Below are positions 10,200-21,287 of a stretch of 64,000 nt of DNA, piece by piece. This DNA is from Siphonodentalium dalli (Eukaryota; Mollusca; Scaphopoda; Gadilida; Siphonodentaliidae): contig CP136069.1 of the NCBI GenBank assembly GCA_032622095.1, positions 109,458,278-109,522,277 on the forward strand, in the 5' to 3' direction. Position 1 is the stretch's first letter. Each line of letters begins with the position of its first letter. The notes under the pieces were generated by a model. It made no database searches. It saw only the letters and a list, made by a program, of their open reading frames with translations, and was not told where the DNA came from. The translations under genes and the position numbers were made by a program.

Positions 10200-11379
10200 T
10201 CCAAAATAATATGTACAATAACTAAGACAGATGATCACAGATCTTCTTGAAATTATAAAAAATGTCAATTTATGTGGATCTCTTGGACTCGGAACGAATT
10301 ATTTTTTAGATTGGCCAGGCGATTTGTCGGCCATGTTGTCAAAAAATAACACAAATCAACGGCCACGAATCAAAAATACATGAATGTCGGGACTATCTGC
10401 TAAAACAACTACAGAACTAAAAAAAAGTTAAATGACATAACAAAACGATCTATCAGTTCCCCAGTACCGGCAGTAGTACCACCGTAGCCAAAACGAGCGA
10501 AGATCAACACAATTCTACACCAACCCCACCGAAACCCTCCCGACCTTACACAGCCGTATTATTACCTCCAAAGATTGGACAGTTGTACCCTAATTACAGT
10601 TGCCTGCAATCCAAATTCCGGTGATTCTTGATTTTAAACTTTCGACCGCTCGTCAACAATCTACTTTATTTGTAGATTTGTGAATTTCTCTTCCGGTATA
10701 ACATGACGTCATGGATACTATTTTAACAACATTTAGCCACACCTTCGGAATTTCCACACCGAGAGCACGTGACATGTTACTAGTTTTTTATTGGGGCACA
10801 CATTTCTTGGAGCTAAGTTTTGATTGGCGGTGATTACAAGGAATCCCGGGTTTGGGAAATGAAAACTGAACGAAAGGTCGTCAGACCCACTATTTTTATA
10901 TGTGGGTATGTAGTTTACTCCAGACTGATTTAACAGGTGTGCTGGAACAGAGTGCGCCAAGTTGACACAAAGCACAAAGTAGTCCGTAAGCCAATCCTGA
11001 AAATTTTAAGTTTCGTTGCACCCCCCTCCCTCGCATTTTTCATTTCTATACATCAAAATGATGGTGTCAAAGAAAATACAAATCAAGGGAGACTATGCTG
11101 ACCCCCTATATCAAAATTTCCTTCATCCTTAGGCATATAATGGAGCACTGAAAATGTACTTGGAGTTATTACTATCTGCTAAATTCATATAATGACAAGG
11201 AAGTTTCTGCAAGTATGATAAAACAACAACTGGCAGTGTATCTTTGTCCATATTCTTATATTTGAGAAAAATCTAATGATTTCACAGTTTTTTCAGAACT
11301 TTTCAAACTTATTATGCCCTTCTAGGTATTGTCAATCGGAAAATTTTGTTTGGATCAACAATTGTATTGCTTTAAAAAT
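10200..11379. other. No gene; one ETS/CRE-like cluster
   Basis: Intronic DNA without a credible open frame. At 10690-10715 it holds CTTCCGG (ETS-type) 9 bp from the palindrome ATGACGTCAT (CRE-type). This could be a cryptic or non-coding promoter, but it is not the ERGIC3 start because an upstream ERGIC3 exon lies at 33378. Confidence 0.3.
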
Positions 11380-12867
11380 GTTGCCTGTGACAGGGGCCTC
11401 AACTGCTATGGGAGACATAGGAACAGACTGATGTTCTCCAGTTAACGTTGGTGATGTCTCAATTATCCATTTTATCTTCTGAAAATTAGGGGGATATAGA
11501 AACTAAACAGAAGGTAAAAGGTAAGTAAAAATGTCAAATTAAGACCCTATATACAGTAATGCTCTAATTAATCAACTCCTTAAACACAGCAGAATTATGG
11601 GTAACTTTTCAGGATTTAGTCGGAAATATGGCTTGTTGCCATTCATCGGAAAGCTCTCGGGGAGAGCTTTCCGATGAATGGCAACAAGCCATATTTCCGA
11701 CTAAATCCTGAAACGTTACCCGTAATTCTGCTGTGTTTAAGGAGTCGATTAATTAGAGCATTACTGTACTTCCCTGAAGATGAGGCATAAGGAGACTGAG
11801 GTCCCTGAAGAGTGTATTTGGCGATGCTGGAATAATGTGCAGGGCAGCATCACTAAATTCACCCACTGGGGACCTCATTCTGCAAATGTCAGACACACAG
11901 GCATTTTGTTTTGATTTGATTTTAATGACACACATGGGACATGACTGCTAAGCTGTTGTTTACTGTTTACAACTGTCTGTCTGCCAGATAACATCTCATT
12001 ATGACTGTGTTATTAACTCTCTCTGTCTAGAGCTAATACCACTGGCTGAATCGGCTGGTGGAAGAGTTGAGATGGGTGGGGTGCTGTTGGTTGGTGGCAG
12101 GGTGGTGGTCTGGGTGATGAGGGGGGAGGGTGATGGAAAGGGACAGTTTCCATGCTATCATTCAAGATTTTCATAACTCTGCGGATGTTACAATGGTGTT
12201 TGTTTTCTAATTTATTTTTTTCTGGACAGTGGGTGCAGGGGCGGTGCAGAGTAGGGGGGAGGGGGGGTAGGTGCGGGGGGACTTTTTTTTCATTAATTGA
12301 GCAAGGATTTCAATTTTAAAATATATTTTTTTTTAAGAGTTATGTCCCTGGCTCGGCCCCTATTTGACGCAGTGACCCATTTGAACAAATCTGAACACCA
12401 GTCACCCGAGGACCCTCCATACCAAATAGTAGCTAAGTCGGCCCAATGGTTCTTGACAAGAAGTCGTTCTAAGAGTTACTATGGAGGAATAGAGTTATGG
12501 CCCTGGTTTTGCAACTAATTGACCGGATGACCTCATTTGAACAAATCTGAACACCAGTCACCCAAGGACCCTCCATACCAAATATTAGCTAAATCTGCCC
12601 ATTGGTCTTGACAAGAAGTCGTTCTAAGAATTACTATGGAGGAATAGAGTTATGGCCCTGGTTTCGTAACTAATGGACATGGTGACATCATTTGAACAAA
12701 TCTGAATGCGAGTCACCTAGGGAACATCCACACCAAATATGAACCCATTTGGTCTTACTGTTCGGGAGAAGAAGATGATTCTTGACGGACGGACGGACGG
12801 ACAGACGAACGGACGAGGAGTGATGACTCTAGCTCCACTGGAGACTTCGTCTCAGGTGAGCTAATAA
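11380..12867 (+). repeat. Repeat family A, copy 1 (3' part)
   Basis: Shares blocks in the same order with 42246-45373 and 55446-58118: CAACTGCTATGGGAGACATAGG, a ~90-bp hairpin around GACCTCATTCTGC, and ~150-bp subrepeats (TTTGAACAAATCTGAAC, then GGACCCTCCATACC). GGAC repeats follow at 12784-12812. It ends with GGAGACttcGTCTC and AGGTGAGCTAA. A Tc1-type foldback is inserted at 11554-11766. Confidence 0.8.
11554..11766. mobile_element. Foldback MITE, Tc1/mariner type, TA target
   Basis: A 213-bp near-perfect palindrome with ends CAGTAATGCTCTAATTAATC, flanked by TA at 11552-11553 and 11767-11768. The uninterrupted site is visible in the family A copy at 44280-44300 (CCTGTATACTTCCCTG), which shows that the insertion duplicated TA. 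It has no coding capacity. Confidence 0.9.
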
Positions 12868-13171
12868 AAAACATCAGAAGACCATATGATGTGTGGAGAG
12901 GGTTAATTATTTTCAATGACATCATATGATGGAACTACATGTAAGAGTCTTATAGAGTGTACATTAATTAATGCCATGGACATGTTTCAACAGGGGGATT
13001 AACTTAATATTGCATAGAAAGCAGAACTGGTATAAAGAGTCAACAATCACAGTTTGACAGATGATAAACAGGTCTGCCAGGCACCAGTGGTTAGCATATC
13101 AGGTGTCCATATCTATAAATTGTCTCATTCCAATATCACAGTGCTCGTTTTCTCTTAAAACTTTAATAGTG

Positions 13172-13244
13172 CATGGCAAACAGGTATGAATTATAAAGGG
13201 CCATAACTGTTATGGCCCTTTATAATTCATACCTGTTTGCCATG
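13172..13244. repeat. 73-bp perfect palindrome
   Basis: CATGGCAAACAGGTATGAAT...AAAGGGCCATAAC pairs with its exact inverse around a single central base. The arms are 36 bp. Confidence 0.95.
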
Positions 13245-13259
13245 ATTAACTCTGTTAAA

Positions 13260-13893
13260 ATATATAAAAACTTGATCTGTATTTAGGGGTCAGAAACTCA
13301 TATACCAAATTTGGTGTCGATCAGATGAAAAATGTTTGAGTCATCCTCGCTTGGATGAATACTATTTAAAAACAAGAGTGTAAAGGGTTAACTAAACATT
13401 ACCAAAATCCATACAGATGAAGAACGTGCTAAGAAAGACCTAGGTAAGAAATATGAGGCAAATCAGAAGAAAATTGTTTGACTTAGATGCATCAGATAGC
13501 ATTTGTGTGCAGGGTTAATTATTTTCTAAACCGATCAACCAATCGATACCAAAAACTATACAGGTGAGGGGTGTGTCATATAAACCTACATATCAAATAT
13601 GAACACAATCGGACAAAAAACACTTTGGTTATAGCATCGGATAGCACATACCCATGTGTGGATCCAAAGTGTTAATAATTTCTAAACCGATCAACCGATT
13701 GATACCAAAAACTATACAGGTGAGGGGTGTGTCATCGTAACCATGCACATGAAATTTGAACATGATCCGATACTCGAGTAATCGAATCGGATAGCAAGTG
13801 TCTACTGACAGACGGACAGACAGACGAACGACGGATGGTTGATCCGGACGTCGGCATTATGTGTACCATACATGGTATGGGTACACATAAAAA
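13260..13893 (+). repeat. Repeat family B copy
   Basis: Contains GATACCAAAAACTATACAGG twice (about 13546 and 13700), then a GACAGACGGACAGACAGACG microsatellite. It ends in the hairpin GTACCATAcatGGTATGGGTACACATAAA. The family's other copies are at 18390-18724, 20930-21283, 25924-26093 and 30876-31424. Confidence 0.75.
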
Positions 13894-14416
13894 TGGATCA
13901 AACCAAATTCGAACTCGATCTGTATTTTCGGCTGAGAAACTCACATACCAAATCAGGAATGTCGAGAAAGGTTCATTTTAACTACAAAAATCCATACAAG
14001 TGAAAGGGATATAAAAGGAGAATACATGAAAAATATACAAAAGCATAACATTTATGACCAGGGTTAACAATTTTAACTCTATAAAATTAGGCGACTGTAC
14101 CAGGTATGCCACTTGAACACTGCATTGATAGGCTAAACCAGAGAGCTATGTGGGAGTTGATAAACCCTGGGCCAAAACTATCCACACACTATGGAAATGC
14201 AATAAACAACAGATGGCTATTAAAATCATGTTATATGTGCAGCAGTGACTACCAGATATCATTATAGGATTGTGTAACTTTATAAAAATAGTGCTACTAA
14301 ACGCGGTTATCTCTGTCTGTTCAAATTCTGAGAACATCCCTACAAATAAACAGTAGATTATTCCATTTCATGAATGGGTTACACCTTTCACTGCTTTAGC
14401 TGAACATATGATGGCT

Positions 14417-14640
14417 AAAACAAGAGATGGACTGTCGTCTGGTGCATACCCCCTTGTGGCATATCACCTAGTGGTGGCATATCTATAACTTATGACGGCT
14501 ATACTCAGACAGATGGACCCTAAAATCAGCATTTTCATATAAACAAAGATGAACAACTATAGAACAAAAAACCGCAACAAAACAGTTGAATGTCATCATA
14601 GTGTTGAACAGCCATACCAAATTTCATTGAGATCCGAGTA
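14417..14640 (+). repeat. 5' part of the AACAAGAGATGG repeat
   Basis: Matches 565-760 (ACAAGAGATGGACTGTCGTC, then ATACCCCCTTGTGGCATA) and breaks off near GAGATCCGAGTA. Confidence 0.75.
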
Positions 14641-14644
14641 TGGA

Positions 14645-16156
14645 CCTTTCCACAGCTGCCAATCAAATATTTATTAGCAGATATTTTCGATCAATCAGCG
14701 ACTGAGCCGGCCAATGGCTGCAGTGAACATTCTGCTGCCATCTTTCTTCACCCTAATTTTGATATCCTTGCATACATTCAGTGTTAAATTGGCTATATTC
14801 AAACAACTTTTTTGTTGTCAAATCATAATATACTGACATTTATATTTGCGCCATGATGTTATAAATTTATCCGTGATTATAACAATGTTTTTCATTTAGC
14901 ATGACACTGGTCATAATTTTCATATTTAATGGCAAAACGAATGTGTGTTCTCTGGTTTAGATATATTAAAGAGTTCGTGGATCTGTCTGTCTGTTCTGTT
15001 AACGATTTTTCTTCCAGTGCCTTTGACCGATTTCAACCAAATCTGGTATGGTGCCTCGGGGTACCCCGAAAGATGTTATAACGGCTGCATTTTTTTAATT
15101 AAAATTTTTAAACAAATAAAAAAAAATTCAATTTTTTTCATTTTTTTAATAAGAAGTTTCAATCTAAAAATCTATAAATCTAAAAATTTTAAATTTAAGT
15201 TTAAATTTTTTTTTTTTAATTTAAATCAAACAATTTTGTTTAAAGGCACGTGCGGCCTTAATTGTCGAAAATATTCATATTTGTTCCAAACACCGTAAAC
15301 AGAAAAACATTAAAACGCATACAGTTTCGTTCATATATATCATGACCATCGCGTAAACAGCATGTTATCATAAAGACCTAGTATATTTTACCTAAGCAAG
15401 AGCCTGATTGTGTTACAGAAGACAGCACAATGCTACTGGCTAATCACACACAAATGGCATAAACGCTCTTTATTAGTTCCATATCAGGAATTCACCCACA
15501 AAGAACGCTCTTTATGTTTACCATCATAATATAAACAAACACCAGAAAAGTAACTTTTTATGCTTTTGTTTACATAACAATAGTCAAATATATGACAATA
15601 ACATACTGTTTATGCGATATTACTTATTTGTATACGGACAAAGTCTGTCTACATTTTGATGTTCTTTCTGTTTGTGGCGGTTTTTGACGGGTGGAAATAT
15701 TTTTACATGATACCCACCGCCAAGGCCAAGGCCAATTTAAGTTTCAATCTAAAAATCTGAATAGAAAATTAAAAACTTAGAATTTTTTTTTTTTAAACCC
15801 ATATACAAAATTTGGTTCCGATCGGATAGAAAATGTTTGAGTTATCGCATTACACGTAAAGAGTCGACACTATATTATGGTATGGGTACACATAACAATG
15901 TTGAAATTTTCTAAGTCAAAAAGGGTTAATAACTCCGTCAAAATATAATTTTTCCATCATCTATATACATGTTGAACATCTTCAATATATGGGCAACAAT
16001 ATTCTGAAGTTTCAAATCTCTGGGATGAAATCTGTAGGAGGAGATGATTACACCATGAAGGTACTCAAAAGTGTGATGGACGGATGGATGGACGAACTGA
16101 TGGACGGACGGACCCCGTTTCTATAATCCCCCTTTTCTTTCAGAACATCAGGGGAC
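14645..16156. other. No gene; AT-rich with repeat fragments
   Basis: Holds GGTATGGTGCCTCGGGGTACC near 15045, long A/T runs at 15090-15240, a family B fragment at 15770-15893, and a GGAC/GGATGG run at 16077-16110. The open frame at 14945-15298 is low-complexity and not convincing. Confidence 0.4.
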
Positions 16157-17154
16157 AATGAAGAAGAAATGATAAAACTTCATAAGCAGTTTGGACATGC
16201 ATCCATAGATCGACTTTTATCGCTTCTCAAGAAGGCAGGGATTACTGATAATGAAGTTCATCAGAGAATGAAGGATGCTGTCAACAAATGTGACAAATTT
16301 GCCAATTACAAGCGACCTCAACCAAAACCAGCTGTTTGCTTACCGTTGGCTCAAACATTCAATCAGATGGTTTCCATGGACCTACATGAACTGAAAAATG
16401 GCATTTGGCATCTTCACATGATCGGTTTGTTTTCTAGATACAGTACCTTCCAGATGTTGTGCAGAAGTTTCTACAACATCGGTTCCATGGACCTCCGACT
16501 TTGTGCCTCACAGACAATGGCGGTGAATTTGTTTCACCATGTTATGGCAGAAAATTTGAACATAATAGTCAGAACCACAGCAGCTTGGAGCAATGTGATT
16601 GTTGAAAAACATGTTACCACTGATATGGAGACAGCTTTGGCTTGGGCATTAAATGCAAAAAACACTCCTCAGCGAATACCATGGGTTTAGTCCATATCAG
16701 CTTGTTTATGGCAAGAACTATACACTACATTCCGTCCTGACTGACGAATTAACTGCATTGGAAGCAACAACAATGAGTGAGTATGTTGCTAAGCATCTGT
16801 CGTCACTACATGCATCAAGAAGAGCATTTATGGAGAATGAAACAATCAAGAGAATGAGAAGAGCCCTTCGTAAACCAACAAGAAACTACCACTACTTTTC
16901 TACAGGAGACCTTGTATAATATAATCGTTTGCACGATAATAAATGGAGAGGACCTGGTGTGGTGATTGGCAAAGGTGGGAAGGTCGTATTGGTCAGACAT
17001 GGATGTACCTATGTGAGGGTTCATAAACGTAGGCTGTCGAAAGCACCAAGTAGGTCTAGCATCCAAAATATATATCCTCCTGTGCCAGAGCTGGGTGATG
17101 ACAATGCAAATTCAATGTGTAGACTACTCTGTGCCGGTGACTGAAAATGATTCA

Positions 17155-17253
17155 GAGCCTGACTTTGAACTGTCACATCTACCCGAGGAACCTCCAACTC
17201 TTCTGTTTGTGCCAATTCATCAATTTTGTTATATACTGTTGTAATGTCACAAT
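17155..17253 (-). repeat. Inverted duplicate of copia segment (antisense copy)
   Basis: Reverse complement of 17375-17472 with one single-base indel. This arm breaks the coding order, so it is the added copy. Confidence 0.92.
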
Positions 17254-17374
17254 TTGTTGGGGGGGGGGGGGGGGTGGTGGTGGTTCATGTTATATGGTTA
17301 TTGGTGATTTTTCAGATGATGGGTACTTCTTCATAACATCATATGCTCCTTGAATCTTAGCTGAAATGGCTGAT

Positions 17375-17472
17375 ATTGTGACATTACACAGTATATAACA
17401 AAATTGATGAATTGGCACAAACAGAAGAGTTGGAGGTTCCTCGGGTAGATGTGACAGTTCAAAGTCAGGCTC
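17375..17472 (+). repeat. Inverted duplicate of copia segment (sense copy)
   Basis: Codes in the pol orientation (EELEVPRVDV). The ~120-bp spacer to the other arm contains a 16-nt G-run at about 17258. Confidence 0.92.
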
Positions 17473-17833
17473 AACCTATAATTGTATGCAAGCCTGAAGT
17501 CGGTCAGCATGTAAAGTTTAAAGCTGGCGATATTTCAACGACTGTGAAGGTTTTGTCGAGAACTGGTACAGCTACCAGAAAAACAAGAGTTGGAAAAAGT
17601 ATGCTGTCTCATAGCAAGAAGGTTTGAGGATTTGGAGAAAGATTCAGTAGAGAAAGACTCACCCACCTGCTCAAAAGAATCACTGAAAGTAATATTATCG
17701 GTAATGGCTCAGAAGAACTGAACACCTATGGATGTCAAAAAAGCATTCCTGCAGGGATCAAATGATTCCAGAGATATTTATCTACGTCCACAAAGAGAAG
17801 TTCCCAATTGTAAAGACAATCTTTGGCATTTAA

Positions 17834-17977
17834 AATGAAAGTGTCAATGACACTGTAGCTCAACTTGGAAAGGGAATAATTTAATGTGTTACAGTCAAAG
17901 GAGCGATTAGGAATGTGGAAAGTTAAAATGTCTAAGTAATACTAGATTATTAACATGAAGAAATATATATATAAAGT
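17834..17977 (+). repeat. Second copy of the 1007-1150 repeat segment
   Basis: Begins AATGAAAGTGTCAATGACAC immediately at the break in the copia remnant. Confidence 0.75.
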
Positions 17978-18104
17978 ACAAGCAGTCGCAGACGGCGGTA
18001 TCCCCGCCGAATTGTGCAGTTGGGGAAGTGCATTCTCGATAATGTTTGCGTTCTCAGTATGTGCTAAACAAGAGGTGGGATTTTGTCAAAAAGCCTGGTT
18101 GCGA

Positions 18105-18300
18105 ACTCATTTTAGGTACTGATATTTGTTGAAATTAGCCAAGTCCAATAACTCTGCTGAAAATAACCGGCCGGACCTGGTTTGCGAACTCGTTCTAGAT
18201 ACTGGTCATGTGAACTCATATACCAAAAATCTTTGAATTCCGTTGACATTTGTGGAAATGAGCCCTGTGACATCGTCCATTTGCACACAAAACAAGAGGC
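18105..18300 (+). repeat. Repeat family C unit
   Basis: Has AAGTCCAATAACTC, GGCCGGACCTGGTTTGCGAA and GTGGAAATGAGCCCTGTGAC. The same unit is tandem at 21288-21680. Confidence 0.8.
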
Positions 18301-18389
18301 CGATCACGATCGGCAGATGTTTAACCCATACCTTGGCGATAGTGATTAGCTATTTTCAGCTTGGAATCTAAAATCCATAACATTCATTA

Positions 18390-18724
18390 TTAATCTTCAA
18401 AGATTAGAATTTTTAATTTTTTTAAACCCATATTCGAATACTATCTGTATTTTGGGCGGAGAAATTGACATACCAAATTTGATTTCAGATATATACTTTT
18501 TTAGTTATTGCAGCATGAGTGAATTCTAAGTCGAAGAAGGGCCATAACTCCATAAAAAAAAAACTTGGATCAAACCCATAGTTTAGCTCGATCTGTATTT
18601 TGGGCTGAGAAACAGATATACAAAATTTGGTTCCAATCGAATAAAAAAATGTTTAAGTTATCGCACCATGCGTAAAGTGTCTACCGTCAGATGGACGGAC
18701 GACAAGTATGGGTACACATAAAAA
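18390..18724 (+). repeat. Repeat family B copy
   Basis: Carries GGGCCATAACTCC, GATCTGTATTTTGGGCTGAG and TCGCACCATGCGTAAAGTGT, then GGACGGACGAC. It ends with GGGTACACATAAAA. The terminal hairpin is worn. Confidence 0.75.
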
Positions 18725-18737
18725 TGAAAAATAAATT

Positions 18738-18880
18738 AAGGATAGGATAGGATAGGATATTTTATTTCAATATACACATATTAATACATGATACATTTGA
18801 CAAATATTACATTGTATATTCGAGGGGGTGGCATAGTCAGGCTAGACTGTCTTACTGCCGCCTCAATCAATAGGGGCAAA
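18738..18880 (-). repeat. Possible non-LTR retroelement 3' end with GGATA repeats
   Basis: Four GGATA repeats sit next to a non-coding block (TTTTATTTCAATATACACAT, then GGGGGTGGCATAGTCAGGC). Read on the minus strand this looks like a 3' tail of TATCC repeats. No reverse-transcriptase frame is present. Confidence 0.25.
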
Positions 18881-20263
18881 GAGTGTGTCAAAATAAACCA
18901 ATATAAAATGAGACATGGTATCAGATGAAAGTGTCAGGAATGTTGAGATGTGTTAATCTTTAACTACAGAAATCCATGCAAGTGAATGAGGAGAAACATG
19001 GAGATATAACAGAAGAATGATTAATTGAACATTATAATGAGAACATCCCTACAAATGAATAATAGACTATTCCAATTAAAACTTTTAGAACTGAATGGGA
19101 GAGTCCATTGAATCATGAATGGGTTACAGCTTCACTGCTATGTGGTGTACATGGTGGCTAAAAATAACTAATTCAATAAGACAACAGTATAGCTAGTCTC
19201 TCAGAACACTCTCTATTGTAGTTAAGCTTGTTACCTTGTATTAGGCCTAAAAAAAAAAAGATGTTTGTTTCCGATAAACCGACCGACCCTAGTTTAAACC
19301 CCCGCCCTAAACTTTGTATTGCCATCGCAACAAACAAAAAATTGGAGAAAAAAAAAAAAAGATGCAAAAACATTTATATATTTATATATATTGACATAAG
19401 AAATTTAAGTTTACAAAAAGGTTTAAGTTTAACAGTTGGAATCATACTGTAAAGTATGTTTGGCTTTATCTAGCTTTCATCTGTGAAAACTTCAAATAGT
19501 TTGAGTTCATGTTTGTTATCATTCAGCCTTCAGACTTCAGTATTTCAATCAAATACAGTACAGGAACATTAACAATTTGATCAAATCAACCTGGTTATTA
19601 GGTGGGATCTCATAATACCAAATAAAAAATTAACATAGAGATTAGTACTATAAATAGTAATTACTAACTTAATATACATTGTTTCTGTACTACATGTAGT
19701 ATATTATGTATGTGTCGATCTCACTTGAATTTTATAAAATAGACTATTATATGAATTAGAGTGATACTGGTAATAAAGTCTCATTTCAAGCAGGATAAGC
19801 ATAATCCATTGAACCAAAATATATGACAATAACTTATAAGCATTTCCAATCCATACATATATAAAAATTTCAAAACTTATGCTTGAGAAACTTTATCAAA
19901 TTGACCTTTCAGTAAAATTCAAAATACTGACTCAAAGAGTCCTAGATTAGCTCTAAATGCAATGGATTTTCAAAACATTTCCAGTGGGAGAACACCCACC
20001 ATCAGCAGGGGGTCACCCCCTTCCATACCTTCATCCGCTCAGGCCTTCGGGTTATGCCTTCGGCATATCATTGCCCAAAAACAGGTGTCCCCAAAAAATA
20101 CCTAGATCCTTCACTGAATGTGAAGGAGAAGGTGGTGTTGTGAAGCCATCATTAAGAGATCGGTACAAGACGGTCACTCCAATATGTGAACAGTGCAGTG
20201 GTGCTGGACTGACTCAAGTTGTCGCCAGACCATATGGGAAATATTAGGATTATCAAAGACTAT

Positions 20264-20379
20264 ATTAGTATATATATAGACTAATATATATGTAAATATT
20301 AAAGCATATGTAAGATTGAATTGGAGTTTCTAGTTCCTCTGTCATCTGGGTTAACCTGATTGGATCTAAGAAGTGCATG
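20264..20379 (+). repeat. 117-bp direct duplication, first copy
   Basis: Repeated at 20593-20709 with a two-base difference near AGCATATGTAAG/AGCATATACGTAAG. The sister element at 49508 has this sequence once. Confidence 0.9.
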
Positions 20380-20380
20380 A

Positions 20381-20592
20381 TCTAATATATATTTTGGGAC
20401 TTCTGTCTGTTTGTTTGTCTGTTAGCTATGGCCGGGGAAACTGTTGGACGGATTTCTACGAGATTTTATACCTGCGGGTAATTTTGTCCGGGGAGTGTTT
20501 TGGACGGGTCAAATTGTGACTCCGACCTGACCTTGACCTTCAAAATGGTCAATTCAAGGTCAAAGCCCGGACGAAGTCGGGTCACCTGCTAG
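20381..20592 (+). mobile_element. Tiny Helitron-like insertion (TC...CTAG)
   Basis: Starts TCTAATATAT after an A and ends CCTGCTAG before a T, as Helitrons do (A^T target). Ten bases before CTAG is a stem, CCCGgACgaaGTCGGG. It is absent from the sister copy at 49508. It contains inverted TCAAGGTCA motifs at 20528-20536 and 20554-20562. Non-autonomous, 212 bp. Confidence 0.7.
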
Positions 20593-20709
20593 TTAGTATA
20601 TATATAGACTAATATATATGTAAATATTAAAGCATATACGTAAGATTGAATTGGAGTTTCTAGTTCCTCTGTCATCTGGGTTAACCTGATTGGATCTAAG
20701 AAGTGCATA
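20593..20709 (+). repeat. 117-bp direct duplication, second copy
   Basis: Partner of 20264-20379. The Helitron-like unit lies exactly between the two. Confidence 0.9.
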
Positions 20710-20929
20710 GTTTGGGTTATTGACAAGTATTATACAGTTATTTTTAAAGATACTGAAAAATAAAAGTTAACAAAAATAAAAGTTAAGCCTACCTACCTAC
20801 CCTAATTTTTTTCAGCTCGTTAGCGGAAACAAACGTCTTTTTTTTTTTAGGCCTTACTAGTAGTTAATTGTAATCTAACTGGGTTATCAAAAACTCAAAT
20901 CTCTTCAATTCTTAGTTGAAAAAGGGCCA

Positions 20930-21283
20930 TAACTCTGGTATAACAAATCAGATCTAACCCATATTCACAAACTCACATTCCAAATTTGGTTCCGATTAGA
21001 TAAAATTTTTTTTAGTTATCATAGAATCCGTGAATTCTTAGTCGAAAAAGGGCCATAACTCCGTAAAAAAAAACTCGGATCAAACCCATATTCGAACTTG
21101 ATCTGTCTTTTGTGCTGAGAAATTCATATACAAAATTTGGTTCCGATCAGATAGAACATATTTCATTTATCGCACCATGCGTAAAGTGTCTAAGGACAGA
21201 CAGACAGACGGACGGAGGAACGACGAGCGGTCAATCCTGACAACAACACTATGTTTACCATACTATGGTATGGGTAAACATAA
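20930..21283 (+). repeat. Repeat family B copy
   Basis: Two AAAAAGGGCCATAACTC subunits, then GACAGACAGACAGACGGACG at about 21193. It ends with the hairpin GTTTACCATACtatGGTATGGGTAAAC and CATAAAA. Confidence 0.85.
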
Positions 21284-21287
21284 AATT

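Larger units (their letters stand above)
16157..17836 (+). pseudogene. Ty1/copia-type pol remnant (integrase, start of RT)
   Basis: It starts with an integrase zinc-binding segment (KLHKQFGHASIDRLLSLLKK, then CDKF). The DDE core follows: SMDLHELKNG, then in a shifted frame LTDNGGEF at 16507-16530, then ALAWALNAKNT and HGFSPYQLVYGKN. The integrase C-terminal region is at 16750-17070 (KHLSSLHASRRAF, RRALRKPTR, WRGPGVVIGKGGKVVLVRHG). A linker follows, and then the start of reverse transcriptase at 17727-17836 (MDVKKAFLQG, then IYLRPQ). Several frame breaks are present, as is an internal inverted duplication (17155-17472). It stops abruptly where a dispersed repeat begins. No LTRs or gag seen. 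Confidence 0.88.
19244..20853. mobile_element. PIF/Harbinger-like MITE (GGCC ends, TTA duplication), copy 1
   Basis: The terminal inverted repeats start GGCCTAAAAAAAA and continue GTTTGTTTCCG, flanked by TTA at 19241-19243 and 20854-20856. Three-base TWA duplications are the PIF/Harbinger signature. The body matches 49508-50756 over most of its length (for example TGCCTTCGGCATATCATTGC). It is longer than that copy because it carries a ~212-bp Helitron-like insert and a 117-bp direct duplication. Non-coding. Confidence 0.82.

Noticed and set aside
10680..10770. ETS/CRE cluster as the promoter of the minus-strand gene
   Set aside because: An upstream ERGIC3 exon lies 23 kb away on the same strand, so the gene starts elsewhere. 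Kept only as a weak regulatory note.
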